Source of the DNA: Powellomyces hirtus
Taxonomy: Eukaryota; Chytridiomycota; Chytridiomycetes; Spizellomycetales; Powellomycetaceae
Direction: 5' to 3'
Assembly: GCA_025526995.1 (NCBI GenBank)
Contig: JAHLKG010000011.1
Coordinates: forward strand, 1-64,000
Length of the DNA stretch: 64,000 nt
The notes under the pieces were generated by a model. It did not search any database and had not been told where the DNA came from. It saw only the letters and a program-made list of their open reading frames with translations. Below are positions 16,501-28,692 of this stretch, piece by piece. How positions within the stretch are numbered: position 1 is the first letter of the stretch; each line of letters starts with the position of its first letter. The translations under genes and the position numbers were made by a program.

Positions 16501-19500
16501 GTATCGAGCGATGACGGTGGAACAGGCATGGACGTGGAAGTAACCCCCCCACGCAGTTATGGGGCAGCCGTGGTGGAGGAGGCAAGATACTGGTTGTCGA
16601 CGCATTCGGAGGACGACTCGACCGATAATGGTAGCATTGCCGAATCATCCGACTCGTCCTTGACACCGGGCAGAAGCATGCCGATGACGACTCGCGGATG
16701 CAGGGTTCTTCTGGCGGACGACAATGCCGATATGAGGAAGTACGTCAAGATGTTCTTGAGCACCTGGTGGAATGTTGTCGAAGCCAAAGATGGACAGCAC
16801 GCTCTGAACATGATTTTGAAGAATCCACCCGATATCGTTGTGAGCGATGTTATGATGCCGATACTGGACGGTTTCGGCCTTTTGAAAGCCTTGCGGTCCA
16901 ATCCCGCAACAAAATCCCTGCCGTTCATCCTGCTCTCTGCGAGGGCCGGTGAAGAAGCTCGCGTTGACGGACTGCGCATGGGTGCAGATGACTATCTTGT
17001 GAAGCCCTTTTCGGCCAAGGAGCTGGTTGCCCGTGTGCATTCCCACCTGGAAATGAGCCGTCTTCGAGTGGAGCTGGAACAGAGGGTGAAGGAGCGGACT
17101 CAGGAGCTAGCAGAAAGTGAATGGCGCTATAAGGCCATGGCGACGATGAGTCCAGTTGGAATCTACAAGACGAATCGAGTTGGACACCTGACGTTTGCCA
17201 ATGACAAATGGTGGGAAATCAGCATGCACAACCGGCGGTCTGACCCGATCGGAGCGCGATACATCGAGTCAGTACATCCTGATGATCGAGAGCGCGTCCA
17301 GGACGGATGGGCTATGGCCTTGCGTACAAGTTCCTGGTCATGCGAGTTCAGATGGCAAAGTCAAAAGACGGGAGTGATACATCATGCCTTGAGTGAGACC
17401 ATCACAGAACTGGACGAGGCTGGCAACATTGTTGGACTCATTGGCACGCTCACTGATCTCACGGAGAGAAAGCGGTTGGAGAAGGAGAAGATGGATGCGC
17501 TGGAGATTGCAGAAAAGTATCAAAGACGAAGAGCAGAAGAGGCAGAATCGGTCCGAAGACAGCAGGAACTGTTCATCGGTAAGTAGTCTTGCTATTGCCA
17601 CCCGGGATATAGGTTGCGCATGGCCAAGTTCTCATGAGAGACGGGCACAAGGCCGTATAGTCCGAGCGGGACCAGACATGATTTCCCATGAAATAAGGAA
17701 TTCGCTAAAGGCATCATGAACCATTCTAATCTTTATTTTTTTAAAATCTCATCAGACATGACATGCCACGAACTTCGTAACCCACTCAACGGCATATATC
17801 ACAATGCCGATTTGATCCACGAATCGCTGGAGAAGGTGCAATCGGAGGTCAACGTTATAAGAAAGGCTGTCAGCTTCTATAATCGGACTTCTGACGATGC
17901 CGAGTCCGCGAGAATCGGCAAATCCTTGACGCGTATCAACAGCGATATCTTGCAGAGCATCGAAGCTGTCGAAACGATCAATCAGTGTGCTCAACATCAA
18001 AAGAACATTGCTGATGACGTTTTGCAGGTCTCGAAGATCAGCATGAATCTGCTCCGCCTTTCGCATGTCGACTATCAACCGCGGCAGGAGATCCAAAGCG
18101 TTGTGCGGATGTTTGAAACTGAAGCGAACGCCAAGCAGATCAACCTGGAACTGACTGTGCAGCCAGGATTTGAAATGATGGAGGTGGATTGGGTGCGGGG
18201 TGATCCAAAGAGATTGGCGCAAATCATGATCAATCTCTTATCCAACGCCATCCGTTTCACGGAACGCATGGAATCTCGAAATGTAACCGTTACGCTGGAT
18301 GCGACGGCAACGCCACCGACCATGCCCGCGCGGGCGTACGCAGACACGAGCAGTTCTCGCTCCGGTTCGGTACATGAATCCGAGGATGGAGACACGGAGC
18401 GAAGAACAGACGGCCTTTGGGGTAGAACAAGTCCCAGCATATCCAGCTCGAACAGTGAGGGACATTTGCAGGCACTCCAACGTGCGGAATCCATCACATC
18501 AGGTAGGATTTACGACCTTGAGAAGCATGTTCGCACGCTGCATCCTTCCCCTCGCATCCTCTTGGTCGTTCATATGCTCAAGATACTGTGTTTCGTCATC
18601 AATTTTTAGGTGGCACACATGAGACTCTGAAAGCATCTCCTGGTGCTTCTGCGTACATATGTATAACCATCAGCGACAGTGGGGTCGGGATGACCTTGGA
18701 AGAACAAGCGCTGATCTTCCGACGATTCTCGACGAGCCCCAAAACGTACGGAGAGTTTGGCGGAAGCGGGCTTGGCCTATTCATCTCGAAACGACTCGTG
18801 GAGCTGCAAGGAGGACAGATTGGAGTGGAAAGCACCAGCGGTGTGGGAACCACATTCAAGTTTTACGTGCGCACCGAGATGCGCGACTCGCCACCACCGG
18901 GTTCAGTCACGGGTGGCAAGAGCCCGGCCCCGTCGCGGAGCGATCCGATTGGCTACAATGGAGGAACGCGGGCCTCCATCTCCCTGCTTTCTCGACGCAG
19001 GTCGAGCCATGCGGATGGACCTGTTTCATCCGTGGCCCTACCGCACTCGGTCTCTCAGGAACCCGCTACCTCGCACGAGGAACCGCAACCGCAAACCCCT
19101 CCACCACCACCACCACCGTCCGAGGATAAGATCATGGTCTTGATTGTCGAGGTTTGTTCAAAAGCTCCAAGCTGCACATGATCTTTAACGTCCCATGTGG
19201 ATACCAAATAACGTGTCTGTCTTGTATCTCCTCTAGGATAATGTCGTCAATCAGAAAGTGCTGAAACGGCAACTGGAAACCGCAGGCTACAATACGCGGA
19301 TAGCCAACCACGGCGGCGAAGCCCTTGCGCTCCTGCAGCGCCAGTCGACTGACGCCCCAGAAACGCCCGTTTTCTTCGATGTCATTCTCATGGACATTGA
19401 AATGCCTGTCATGGACGGCCTGCAATGCGCGACGCGGATCCGGGCGACGGAAAAGGAGCTGACGGCGATCGACACGACATCATACGCGCCCAGTGCGCGT

Positions 19501-19665
19501 GTGCCGATTATTGCCGTCACGGGCAATGCGCGAAAAGAGTACCTCCACAAAGCCATGGAAGTCGGCATGGACGACTTTATGGTCAAGCCGTACATCAAGA
19601 AGGAGCTCGTGAACAAGATTGAGCAGCTTGTGAGCGCACGAAGAAGCGTGAGAGTGACGGGATAG
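13533..19665 (+). CDS. Double hybrid histidine kinase
   Basis: Eleven exons: 13533-14111, 14218-14399, 14507-14585, 14657-14773, 14850-14922, 14993-15536, 15624-15749, 15819-17578, 17756-18502, 18610-19151 and 19237-19665. All junctions are GT-AG and keep frame, giving 1725 residues. Order: N-terminal PAS-like region; a PAS-type domain with the WASSPLGPITTWPQSL and WGPQFVLFYNDAY motifs; a GAF-like region; HisKA (SVSHELRTP); ATPase (N in NLIGNAFKFT, DTGTGIP, GSGIGLAL); REC1 (Asp in VVSDVMMP, Lys in LVKPF); PAS; a second HisKA (DMTCHELRNPLNG) and ATPase (LLSNAIRFTE, DSGVGMT, GSGLGLF); REC2 (LIVEDN, LMDIEMP, MVKPY). Every catalytic residue is present in both modules. It autophosphorylates on His and relays to Asp, then probably to a phosphotransfer protein. 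A comparable two-kinase/two-receiver layout is known in Cryptococcus Tco2 and in some early-diverging fungi. Signal unknown; no membrane segment, so probably cytosolic. Confidence 0.9.
17676..17719 (+). other. Cryptic duplicate H-box exon in intron
   Basis: Inside intron 8 of the kinase, after a good acceptor (GGACCAG at 17669-17675), the frame reads DMISHEIRNSLKAS then TGA. The true exon 80 bp downstream starts DMTCHELRNPLNG after a similar acceptor (CATCAG). The phase from exon 8 fits both. Use of the first acceptor would truncate the protein after the first hybrid module. Confidence 0.7.
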
Positions 19666-21014
19666 GATCCGGATGCGGCACTTGCCCTGTTGCCGCAACC
19701 CCCCGCGCTCTGTTAAATGGGCTCAGCCCTCCCTGCCTCGTACGACATCCATGCCGACCGGTGAACAGTTCTGACAGGCCCAACCGACATCTGAACTCAC
19801 TTACTGCATGCCTCCTTCCCGCTTTGATGTTGCCGGACCCTAACTCAAGGCTGCCCTCAGGATACGTGAAGAGCGCTGTAGGCAGGGTTTTCGGATAGAT
19901 GGATGGATCCGAATAGGCCGGACATCAGGCCCACGACCTTCCGCTTACACATCTTGCAACCAAAATGCGACACCAACAGCAAAATCCACACTAGCACGCA
20001 CGACGTCGTCGACCTGATCTTCGAAGACCGTGTGCCCCCCCCCCCCCCCACTCACCATTGTAGTTTTTTTTTTTTTCTCATCCCTCATCCCCCGAACTGC
20101 TCCGTTTCCATCACGGACTAGTCTATATCTACTGTACTGAATCTGTATCCCCCCCCCCCCACGCAGCTCACCTACATCTCCTCCCCATCCACCCATACCT
20201 CCCGTTCCCCATCGCATCCATGTTTGAGTCTCATTGCGTGCTCATTTTTTTGTTTTGTTTATTTTGATTTCATTTTTTTTTTTTTTTTTGCGTTTTTTTG
20301 GGTTTTGGGCTTTGGGTTTTTACCCTAACCATTTTGCTGTGTTGGTGCTTTTTATTCCCTACATATATATATGTATCTCTTCTTTTATCGGAACTTGGGC
20401 TTTGGTTAACGAACCGCTTTTTTTTTTTTTGGTTTTCCTCACGCTTGGCTCTACATTGTATTCTCCTGCTCTAGTAACGTTGGATGTGTTTGAGTACGGC
20501 CGTTTTTTTGTGACAATTTAGACATTGCTGTGACGTAGAGAGTGTGGGTCTTCCCAGCAAAGTGGTGGCCCCCCACCCATTCCTCAAGAACTTGCCTTCG
20601 ACAAGCCAAGAAGCCAGAGGTGTAGGGGAGAGAGCGTACGGTACGGTAAATGGCATGTGTTAAAAATTCGGAGTTGGCTGCGAACACACTGCTGACGTCA
20701 GCCAACAGAGCCGCCGTTTGCGCATTTTCACACCTACGCACGTTTACGCTTATCCCTAACGTCCATTATCGTTGACGAAATACTTGTAGAGTGGGGTTAT
20801 GACCCGCAACGATCTAACTATAGAACGCCAGTGACGCAAGAAAAAAAAAGTCTCCGAACTAACGTTTTTTTTTTTATCTCCCGGCTGCTCCGCTTTTGCT
20901 CTCTTGTTCTATTCCATTTCCATCATCTCATCGTGACATCAGCAACCTGCACCCCATCTGAAAGAGCGACACACGTTTTCGTACCGACGCATTCCGTAAC
21001 ACTACACTGCAGCC
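19666..21014. other. Intergenic, homopolymer-rich
   Basis: Kinase 3' flank and promoter of the next gene. Runs of C (20036-20050, 20151-20160), T (20059-20070, 20272-20289, 20420-20431) and A. No coding or RNA feature recognised. Confidence 0.6.
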
Positions 21015-23793
21015 ATGTCGTCGGTTGATCTAGACCGGGAACAGAAATTACGGGCGGGGCGGGAGAGGTTTTTGAGGATTAAGCAGGAGAAGGAGAGGAG
21101 GGCTGGGCAGGTAACATACATTCGGCAAACGTCAAAAAAATGGGTTGGATTTTTTCGTAGATGGGGGACTGATGCTGTGTGTGCGAATTATACAGGGCCA
21201 GCAACAACCGTCGCAAGCCCAACCTCAACAGCAGCAAGTGAAAACTGACAAACCGGCCAGTGCCGTCCCCAATTTAATCACTCCCATCGAGCCTATCGTT
21301 GAAGTCGCCCCCAACCGCCCATCGTCGGCAACGCCGTCTGGCGGGCCTCCTCCGCCTTCCGCCGCCCGGCCTCCGCAGGCATTTGGGATGCCGCCGGTTG
21401 GTGCGGCGGCGCCAAAAGCGTACGGTGGAGCTCGCCTCGCGCGACATCATCACCACCACCATCATTCGCAGGATCAGGTTCAGCAGTCACAGCACCAGCA
21501 GGAGCATCAACAGCCGATGATGCAGATGCAGACGGAGCATGCTGCGCATCTCGGTACCCCGACGGACGAGAGCGGCTTCCAGGACGTGGTGTGCGTCGCG
21601 GCAGCTGCGGCCGACAAGAACCGTGGAAGCAACACAAGCTCGACTATGGGTGGCGCGCTCAGTAGTCCCAGCGGCGGGCTCGCGAAAGGCTTCTCGATCC
21701 CAACGGCTGGATTCGATGATGATTTCGTGGACGACTACGAAGGCGCGATCAGCAACCTCGGTCACGAAGATACCTTTTTGAACGGCAGTCCCGGATCCAG
21801 CAGCATCATGCTGGCGTCCCCGCCCGCGACTGTCGAAAATGCATTCTTGCCCGTGGCCTCAGCATCGCCTACTGAGCACCACCAACAGCAGAATCAGAAT
21901 GGGTTTTACACATCCCAGCAGTCGTCGTCGTATGCGACGGCGGACTGGAACAATGCGTCTACTACACCAACCTCCGCCCCATTGCCGCCAACCACCGGAT
22001 CGCCAGCACTGGCGTCCGTGCCCCTGACCGCATGGCAGCCACCGCCGGCCCTCGATTATGTGTCACCGTACTCGTACTCGGAACCGGACCCGCCTGCTCC
22101 TACGTTTTCCGCGGCGGCGACGAGTGCGGCTACACCTGACACTCGGCCTCCATCTTCGTCGGGTGGTGGTGGTGGTGGTGGGTGGATGGGATGGATGGGT
22201 AAAATGATTGAAACGATCGCGCCGCCGATTCCGACCACCTCACAACAGCAGCAATCACACCACCATCACGAGTATCAGCAACAGGAGCAGCACCAGCAGC
22301 AGGAGACACAGCACCAGTCTGCTGCAGAGGAGATCCCGTTCACCAGTTTTGACAACTCGACGTACGGAGGCGCGTTTGATGCCTTTGCCAACACCACCAC
22401 CACCGCTGGCGGTGACCAGTATCAGCACAACCATCATCATCCGTTGCACGAGGAGCATTACACGGGCTTTGATGAAATGTTTCGCGGTGGGCAGCAGAGC
22501 GGATATGAGGGCGATGCGTTTGCGAGTGACATGTTTGTTGCTGCTGAGGGGGATGGAGTAGACTTCTCTCCCCAGGAACAGCACCAGCCGCAGCAGCAAC
22601 AGGAGCAGTATCCCCAGCAGGAACAACATACCGAACAACAGCACTACGATTTTGGAGCGTTGCAGGGCCAACATGAGCAGCAAAGCGCCAGTGTGTTTGA
22701 TCAATTTCCTGGAGCCCAAGATGGGTCGGTACAGAACCAGCAACACGAAATGGACGCCAAGCTCGCAGAAGGAAACGCTGACCGCGAAGCGCTCCGCGCG
22801 CACATTGCTCATCTCGAGAACGAGGTTCGGGATGCCCAGCACCAGCGCGAACAGCTGCTGAAGGAGAGCGAGGACGAACGCGAGGCACTCGGGGCGCAGG
22901 TCGCGCATTTGGAACAGGAGGCACGCAATTCTCAGCAGAATTGGGAGGCGGTGCTTGAGGAGGCGAACAAGGACCGTGAACGGCTGAGGGAGCAGGTTCA
23001 GCAGCTCCAGCAGCAGCAAGAGCAGTGCTATAGCAATGCTGTCGACAACAATAGAGACAACGAGCGTGCTGTTGCGGAGTTGCGGTCACAACTGGCGGAT
23101 GTCACCGCCGAACGCGACCAATTGCGCCACGAGCTCCAGCAGCAACAGCAGCATTCCAACCACCACAACAACGACAAGGACAAAGATACCTCTAGTGCTG
23201 CAGAACAAATCGCTGGTTTGCACACCCAGCTTGCGCAAGCCACCTCCGAACGCGACCAGCTCCGCGCGCAACTTGTCCACACGCAACAAAACCAGCATCA
23301 CAACAGTCTCTACTCGCACCGCCCGCGATCCACCTCCCCGCCCACCTTTATCACCGAGCAAGGCCTCCACGCTGCCAGCGACCTCCATTCCCAGCTATTT
23401 GCGCAAAGCTACCCCCACCACCACCACGCCCACTCGTCGCCGCCCCGCATCATCACACCCCCACCCCTCCCCGTGTCCGCCTCCACCGCGGACCCGGCCG
23501 CTCTACTCGCTGCGATCCGCACGCTGACGGAAAACCAACGCATCATGGCGACGCGCCTGGAGGAAGTGAACCAGCGACAGCAGCTCTCCTCCTATGCCCC
23601 CTCGATTGCAGCGTCGCGAGCAAGTAGGCGACAGAGTCTCTATTCTCTCCATAAGAGTGCGACCACGGCCGGCGGCGGTGGCGGCGTGTCGGACCTCGGA
23701 GACCCGGATCTGGCCGCGGCGGCGCAAAAGGCGGCCCAGGCCCGCACCGCGGCCGTGAGGCAGAAACTCAGGGCCCTGAAACAGGGAAATTGA
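21015..23793 (+). CDS. Gln/His-rich coiled-coil protein, golgin-like
   Basis: Exons 21015-21110 and 21196-23793 (85-nt intron) give 897 residues. The N-terminus (EQKLRAGRERFLRIKQEKE) resembles the short basic helix that begins golgins and some centrosomal proteins. About 480 residues of low-complexity Q/H/P/S/G sequence follow. A coiled coil of ~170 residues (about 575-750; leucine heptads such as ALRAHIAHLENEV and LGAQVAHLEQEA) comes next, containing two related pairs, LRSQLADVTAERDQLR and LHTQLAQATSERDQLR. The Ser/Gly/Ala-rich tail ends in a basic helix (AAVRQKLRALKQGN). A Golgi-tether or scaffold role is a guess from architecture; any large coiled-coil scaffold would look similar. Confidence 0.65.
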
Positions 23794-24070
23794 GAACTGT
23801 GTGTGTGTGGCCGCCTTTTTGCTTTCTTTCCTTTTGTTTTCCTTTTTTTTTTGCGTGTATGTGTGTGTGAGAACGAAATGGAGGTTGCACCTGCGGTTTG
23901 AGGGAGAATGGAATTTTGACATGTTCGCTTGGGGCCTCATATACACTCTGCTGTGATGTTTTGTCGAAATGAGATTTTTTTTTATTTATTTTTTATTTTT
24001 TCCCTTCGTATACCCCGAACGTCGTTTGCTTCATACACTGCGGCTACTTTATTTGATCGATAGGTCGCTG

Positions 24071-24101
<31 letters not shown>

Positions 24102-24749
24102 CTTTTTTGCTTCCGTCGTGAGTGATCGAAGCTAGATAAAACAGAACTGCACGCAAGGTACTGTATTGGATGTATTCCCAACGCCCCGTTCACGATATGG
24201 ATTGTGCAACAGTACTGAACACAAGGGTATTGTCGTGCTGATGCATTTGGTGATGCGAACAGCTACGGTAGTTCAGTTGCACGACAAAAGGAGAGAATGA
24301 GATAGACTTTGGAATTTTTTTTTATGTTCTTTGGCTCCTTCGCGCTCCGCTCCTGTCAGTCAGTCAGTGGGTGCACAAAGACGCACAGCACACCATACAA
24401 CAACCACAACAAAGTGGGTACGAATGGGGGGAGGCGGGGAGACCATTTTTATACTGACGCACAAGAAAAGATAAGAAAAAAAAAAAAAAAAACAAAAAAA
24501 AACACAAAAATATACAATAATGACAAATGAAGAAAAAACACAAAAAAAACAAAACACACAATGACAAAAAAGGATAGCAAAAAACAAAAAAAAAAAAAAA
24601 ACAGGGATAAGCGAAAGAAAATAGATGTTTGAGGTGGGTTGCTGGATCAGGGTTTGTGTTGGTGCTGTCGCGGGCTTTTTTTTGGATACCGTTCTGGGGT
24701 AGTTGGGAGATCGTGAATGGGAAATGGGTTTGCGGGGGGTTGGATATCA
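23794..24749. other. Intergenic between convergent genes
   Basis: A/T-rich 3' flanks with long poly-A tracts (24476-24600) and a (GT)n repeat. Frames translating as Phe- or Lys-rich peptides are artefacts of these tracts. Confidence 0.7.
24074..24101. repeat. (GT)14 microsatellite
   Basis: Uninterrupted TG dinucleotide repeat in the 3' flank between two convergent genes. Confidence 0.9.
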
Positions 24750-27700
24750 TCACTGCTCTGCTGCGGGAGGGGCGGCTGCAGTGGCGGTTGCGTTCGACAC
24801 TGCACCGACGCGGTTCCACAGACTGGCCACGAATCGCTCGAGGACGCGTCGGTCTTCGTCCGTCATGCCACGGGGATGGTGGGGATCGTCCTCTTCGTCA
24901 CGATGGCCGGCGTGGTGTTGCTGGTGCTGTTGATGGCGGGCGTCGTCATCTTCCTCGTCGAGTGTCAGGAGCGCCTCAATGAGGAGGATAGCGTGGCGGT
25001 AAAGATCTTCGCAGGCGGCTGGAGGTGCGATGTGGGTGGATGACGACGACGTGGACGAGGCCAGGGAAGCGGGTGGCTGGTGTGTCGAGAGTTCTAGGAC
25101 GGCTGCACGGCGTGACTGTGAAAAGGAAAAACCGAGCACTAATGGTAAGACAACAAAGGCCAGAGCAGATGTACAGAAATAGAGCGGGCGGCACTGACCA
25201 CTTCCAATGCGCCCTCGTAAACCACCATCTCCACACGTCGCGGACGGTGCGGCTGGTCTTGCTGATGATGCAGTCTCTCATCTCCTTCGGCTTCCTGGCA
25301 GCGCTCTGCACGTTCCAAACACTCATTGAACCGCTCACGAACCCATTGGACACCGACGCTCAAGACCCTCAGATCCACAGCTGGGGTGCTGGAGAACGCA
25401 TGTGCTGCCGCCGACGAGGCCGCGGTCATTGACGCGCCCATGAACATGCTGATGGTACTGCTGGCAACATTGCTGTTGGTGCTAGTCCGAACGCTGTTCC
25501 AGATGCCTTTTGCGACTTCCATGCCGGTTTGATAGCAGCGGAGGGCTAGGAGGTAACATCCGAGTGCTTCTGAGGGCGACTGCGGGAAGATAGAATCAGC
25601 GAGCTGCTGGACCGCATGTCCGCGAAGTGCGCAGAGATTGAGCGGAGTAAGGAGCGGGTGGTTTTGCGGGTCGGTTGTCGATGCGGAAGAGGAGGACGCC
25701 CTGCGTTGAAAGAATGCCATGCCGGTGGCGCTGCGCGTAGGAGACCCAGAAGCAGCCGTCGCGGCGGCGAGATACGCAGCCGGCGGAGTGCTGCCCGACT
25801 GGGGCGACGTTGACGAAGAAGAGGAAGCCGCTGCTACAGCAGCCGCGACCGCAGGATTTAGGAACTGATGCGTTGACTCGCGCAGCGATCCGAAAATCCG
25901 CGATCGCTGTTTCGGTGACAGCCGCAGTGGACGTGGCGACGTTCCAGATGGTGGAGATGGCGGAGTACCCGGTGCGATTGTTGCCGGAGTAACTGACATA
26001 AGGGGCGTTTGCCGCCATCCATGTGGGTCTTGCTGAGGACTGTACTGTGCGTGTCCGCCAACAGGGTATCCGGATCCGGGAGGGCTGTGGGTTGCGTCGT
26101 CGCCGACGGCGTCTGCAACTTGGTCAGCCAGCCAGTTGACTTCAACGACACGTTTTTCAACAACCACGTATTCTTCTATGCTCGACTTGCCGTTTCCGCT
26201 GCCGTGGCTGTCCGTTGCAAACAAAGGCCGGGGATGGCTTCCCGACCCAACGCTACCACTTTCACCACCACCACCACTGACACCAGCACGGCCATTGCCC
26301 GTATCAGTGTTGATGTTGTTCGTATTGCCGTCGCCGACCAACTCGTCATACACATCCGGGTCGTCACCTTCACTCAGTTCCAGACTGCCTAAAGAAGAGA
26401 GCGACGAGTTGTTCTCATCCCCCTTATAGTCATCCTCGACGTCGATGTTGTCCCCGTCCTCGCCGTTCGGATTTGGTTGTTCGGCTTGCGAGGAAGATAA
26501 AGGTTCTTTGACCTCGGGTGTCTGAGAAAACGCGGCAAAAATGACCGGGTCCACTCCTCCATAGCCCGGAAACGGCGGCTCAACCGCATCCGCAAATTCG
26601 GTCGGTACTCTGCTTTTGCCCTTGCTGATAGCGCTGCCCTTACCACTCTCCTCCAAGATCATCGAAGAAATCCTGGTTGTAGCCGCTGGGCGCCCCTGCG
26701 CGGCACGGGCATTGGCTGAGCTTCCACCGCCGCTGCCCGAACTGCTTTGCAGCGTATGGAACACCGGAGCAGAGCTTTGTCTTGCCATATCCGGCATTCC
26801 TGGCGCGAGGTGATGTCCGGATGCTGAAGAGGATGTTGCGTATCTGAGCAGCTGATCGGGGTGCGCAGCAGACGCCGGCGCATATCCGGAGGATCCCTTC
26901 TCTTGGACACCAGCAGCGCTCGAACCTCTGTTGTGTCCGACGTCATGTGGCATTCCCAAGACAAGCGTCTCGCCCCTCTTGAACCCAGGCCGTGCGGGAG
27001 ATGTATGAACCCTTGTCAAACCAGGTGGCGGTAAAAGTACTGGATTGCCTATATGCTCCATCTTGACAAACCCTTCGGAGACGGTTCCCACGGCGGTCGA
27101 AGCGGCTGCAGCCCCCTGAGTTACATGCGCAAATGGAAGATCGCCTTGCGGAGGTGTGCCGTAAGATGTCGATCGCTGAGATCCCGTCGAGGATTTTCTC
27201 CGCAACATGTTCAAACCACCGTCCATGCTGTTAAACGAGCCGATCGGTGGCGTGCCGATGCCACGATTGCTGATCACGCAGGAATGTGAGAAGAAAGCCT
27301 CGAAGGGCATACGTTCCGCGGGGTTCCGTTTAAGAAGTCGTCTGATAAGATCCTTCAGATCTTCCCCAATCGGAGGCACTCCTTTCATGTTTGGCGGAAA
27401 GCGCGGGCTGTTGGATCCTGGACTGGTGCCAAGTCGAGAGCTGGGAGACGATGAAAGCGCGCTGCTTCGTCTGGCCGTTAGAGATGCCATGTCTTCACCT
27501 GGAAACCGGATGATTCCTTCACCGCGCTCTATCTTGCGCAATAGATCGATGTAATTCTGTGCCTTGAAAGGCGGACGGCCACAAATCATCTCATACAGGA
27601 TTGCACCAAATGACCATAGGTCCGCCGACGGACCGTACTTGTCCCCGCGCAAGATCTCTGGCGCCATGTACAACGGCGATCCGCAGAGCGTGGAAGCCAG

Positions 27701-28692
27701 GGAATGAGACGGCAGAGCACGAGCAAAACCAAAGTCGGCGAGTTTTAGCACTGGCAAGGCCGGAACGCTTGCCAGGAGTCCCGGCTGTGAAGGCGATGGA
27801 ATTTGGATGTTGGTGGCATCAGCAGGGGCGGGGCAAAGCAGGACATTCTGAAAGAGTTGAAATAAAGCAGACATTAGACGAATCTTCCAGCATACGCCTA
27901 TGTACTACTTCAAATAGTGAGGAACGTACCTGGGGCTTCAAATCACGATGTATCAAGTTGTGCGCTCTGAGAAACTCCATCGCTGATGCAAGTTGCCGCA
28001 GGAAATGTCTGACGACAATTTCATTGAGGCCACCCCACGGACCGGACAAAGGATTCCACTGTCCGCCTTCCACAGTCGCTCCTCCAACAAGACCTCGCCG
28101 TTTGATGTAATGTGACAAGTCGCCTAACGAGCAGTATTCCATGATCAGATGAATGTGCTTCTCCGTGCTCTGTTTGGGAAGCGGCCGAGAACGTTTGATG
28201 AGTACATCAGCCATGAGACAGCAGACACAAGGACCATGTTTGTTCAGAGAGGACGTTTTAACAACAAAACTCTGCTACGCTGTCTGAGAGATGACTTGGA
28301 TCACCCAAGGCTGCACGCTCACGTCTCTTTAGCGAAAAAGCACTTGATCAGGTGAACACTCGCGGACCTCATTGTCATTGTCCGATGTGTCTGAGTTTTC
28401 GCGTCACTTTCTTCGCTCTCTAAACACAAGCCTGGATACATACCACAATATCGAGGAGGGCAACAACGTGGTCGTGCTGAATTCCCTTCAAGATTTTGAT
28501 TTCGCTTTCCAAGTTTTCTGCCAGTTTCCGGTTCAGCTTGTCACGGGAAACCGATTTGACCGCGACGGGTCGGCCTGTGGAGATGGCCTTTCCCATGTAG
28601 ACCGTGGCGAACGAACCGCGACCAATCTCGTGAGAGACCAGGTAGTCCCCTATCGCGGTCGTGGGCGCGGTCGACGGATGGACAGACGACAT
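24750..28692 (-). CDS. ATG1: Autophagy-initiating Ser/Thr kinase Atg1/ULK
   Basis: Exons (5' to 3') 28692-28444, 28169-27930, 27847-25199 and 25115-24750, all in phase, give 1167 residues. The kinase domain is N-terminal: GRGSFATVY glycine loop, VAVKSV lysine, [18 protein letters not shown] hinge (the Atg1/ULK signature), HRDLKPQN catalytic loop, [13 protein letters not shown], and [18 protein letters not shown] long disordered Ser/Gly/Pro region follows. The last ~200 residues ([17 protein letters not shown] onward) form the helical C-terminal tandem-MIT region that binds Atg13. Family role: phosphorylates autophagy proteins at the phagophore assembly site. The activation-loop Thr (STLCGSP) is present. 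Human ULK1 and yeast Atg1 are shorter (~900-1050), the extra length lying in the disordered linker. Confidence 0.93.

Noticed and set aside
20298..20335. Telomere-like GGGTTTT...CCCTAACC
   Set aside because: Only single imperfect units within T/G-rich intergenic DNA; no tandem array.
24364..24819. Phe-rich minus-strand frame
   Set aside because: It is the translation of poly-A tracts in an intergenic region.
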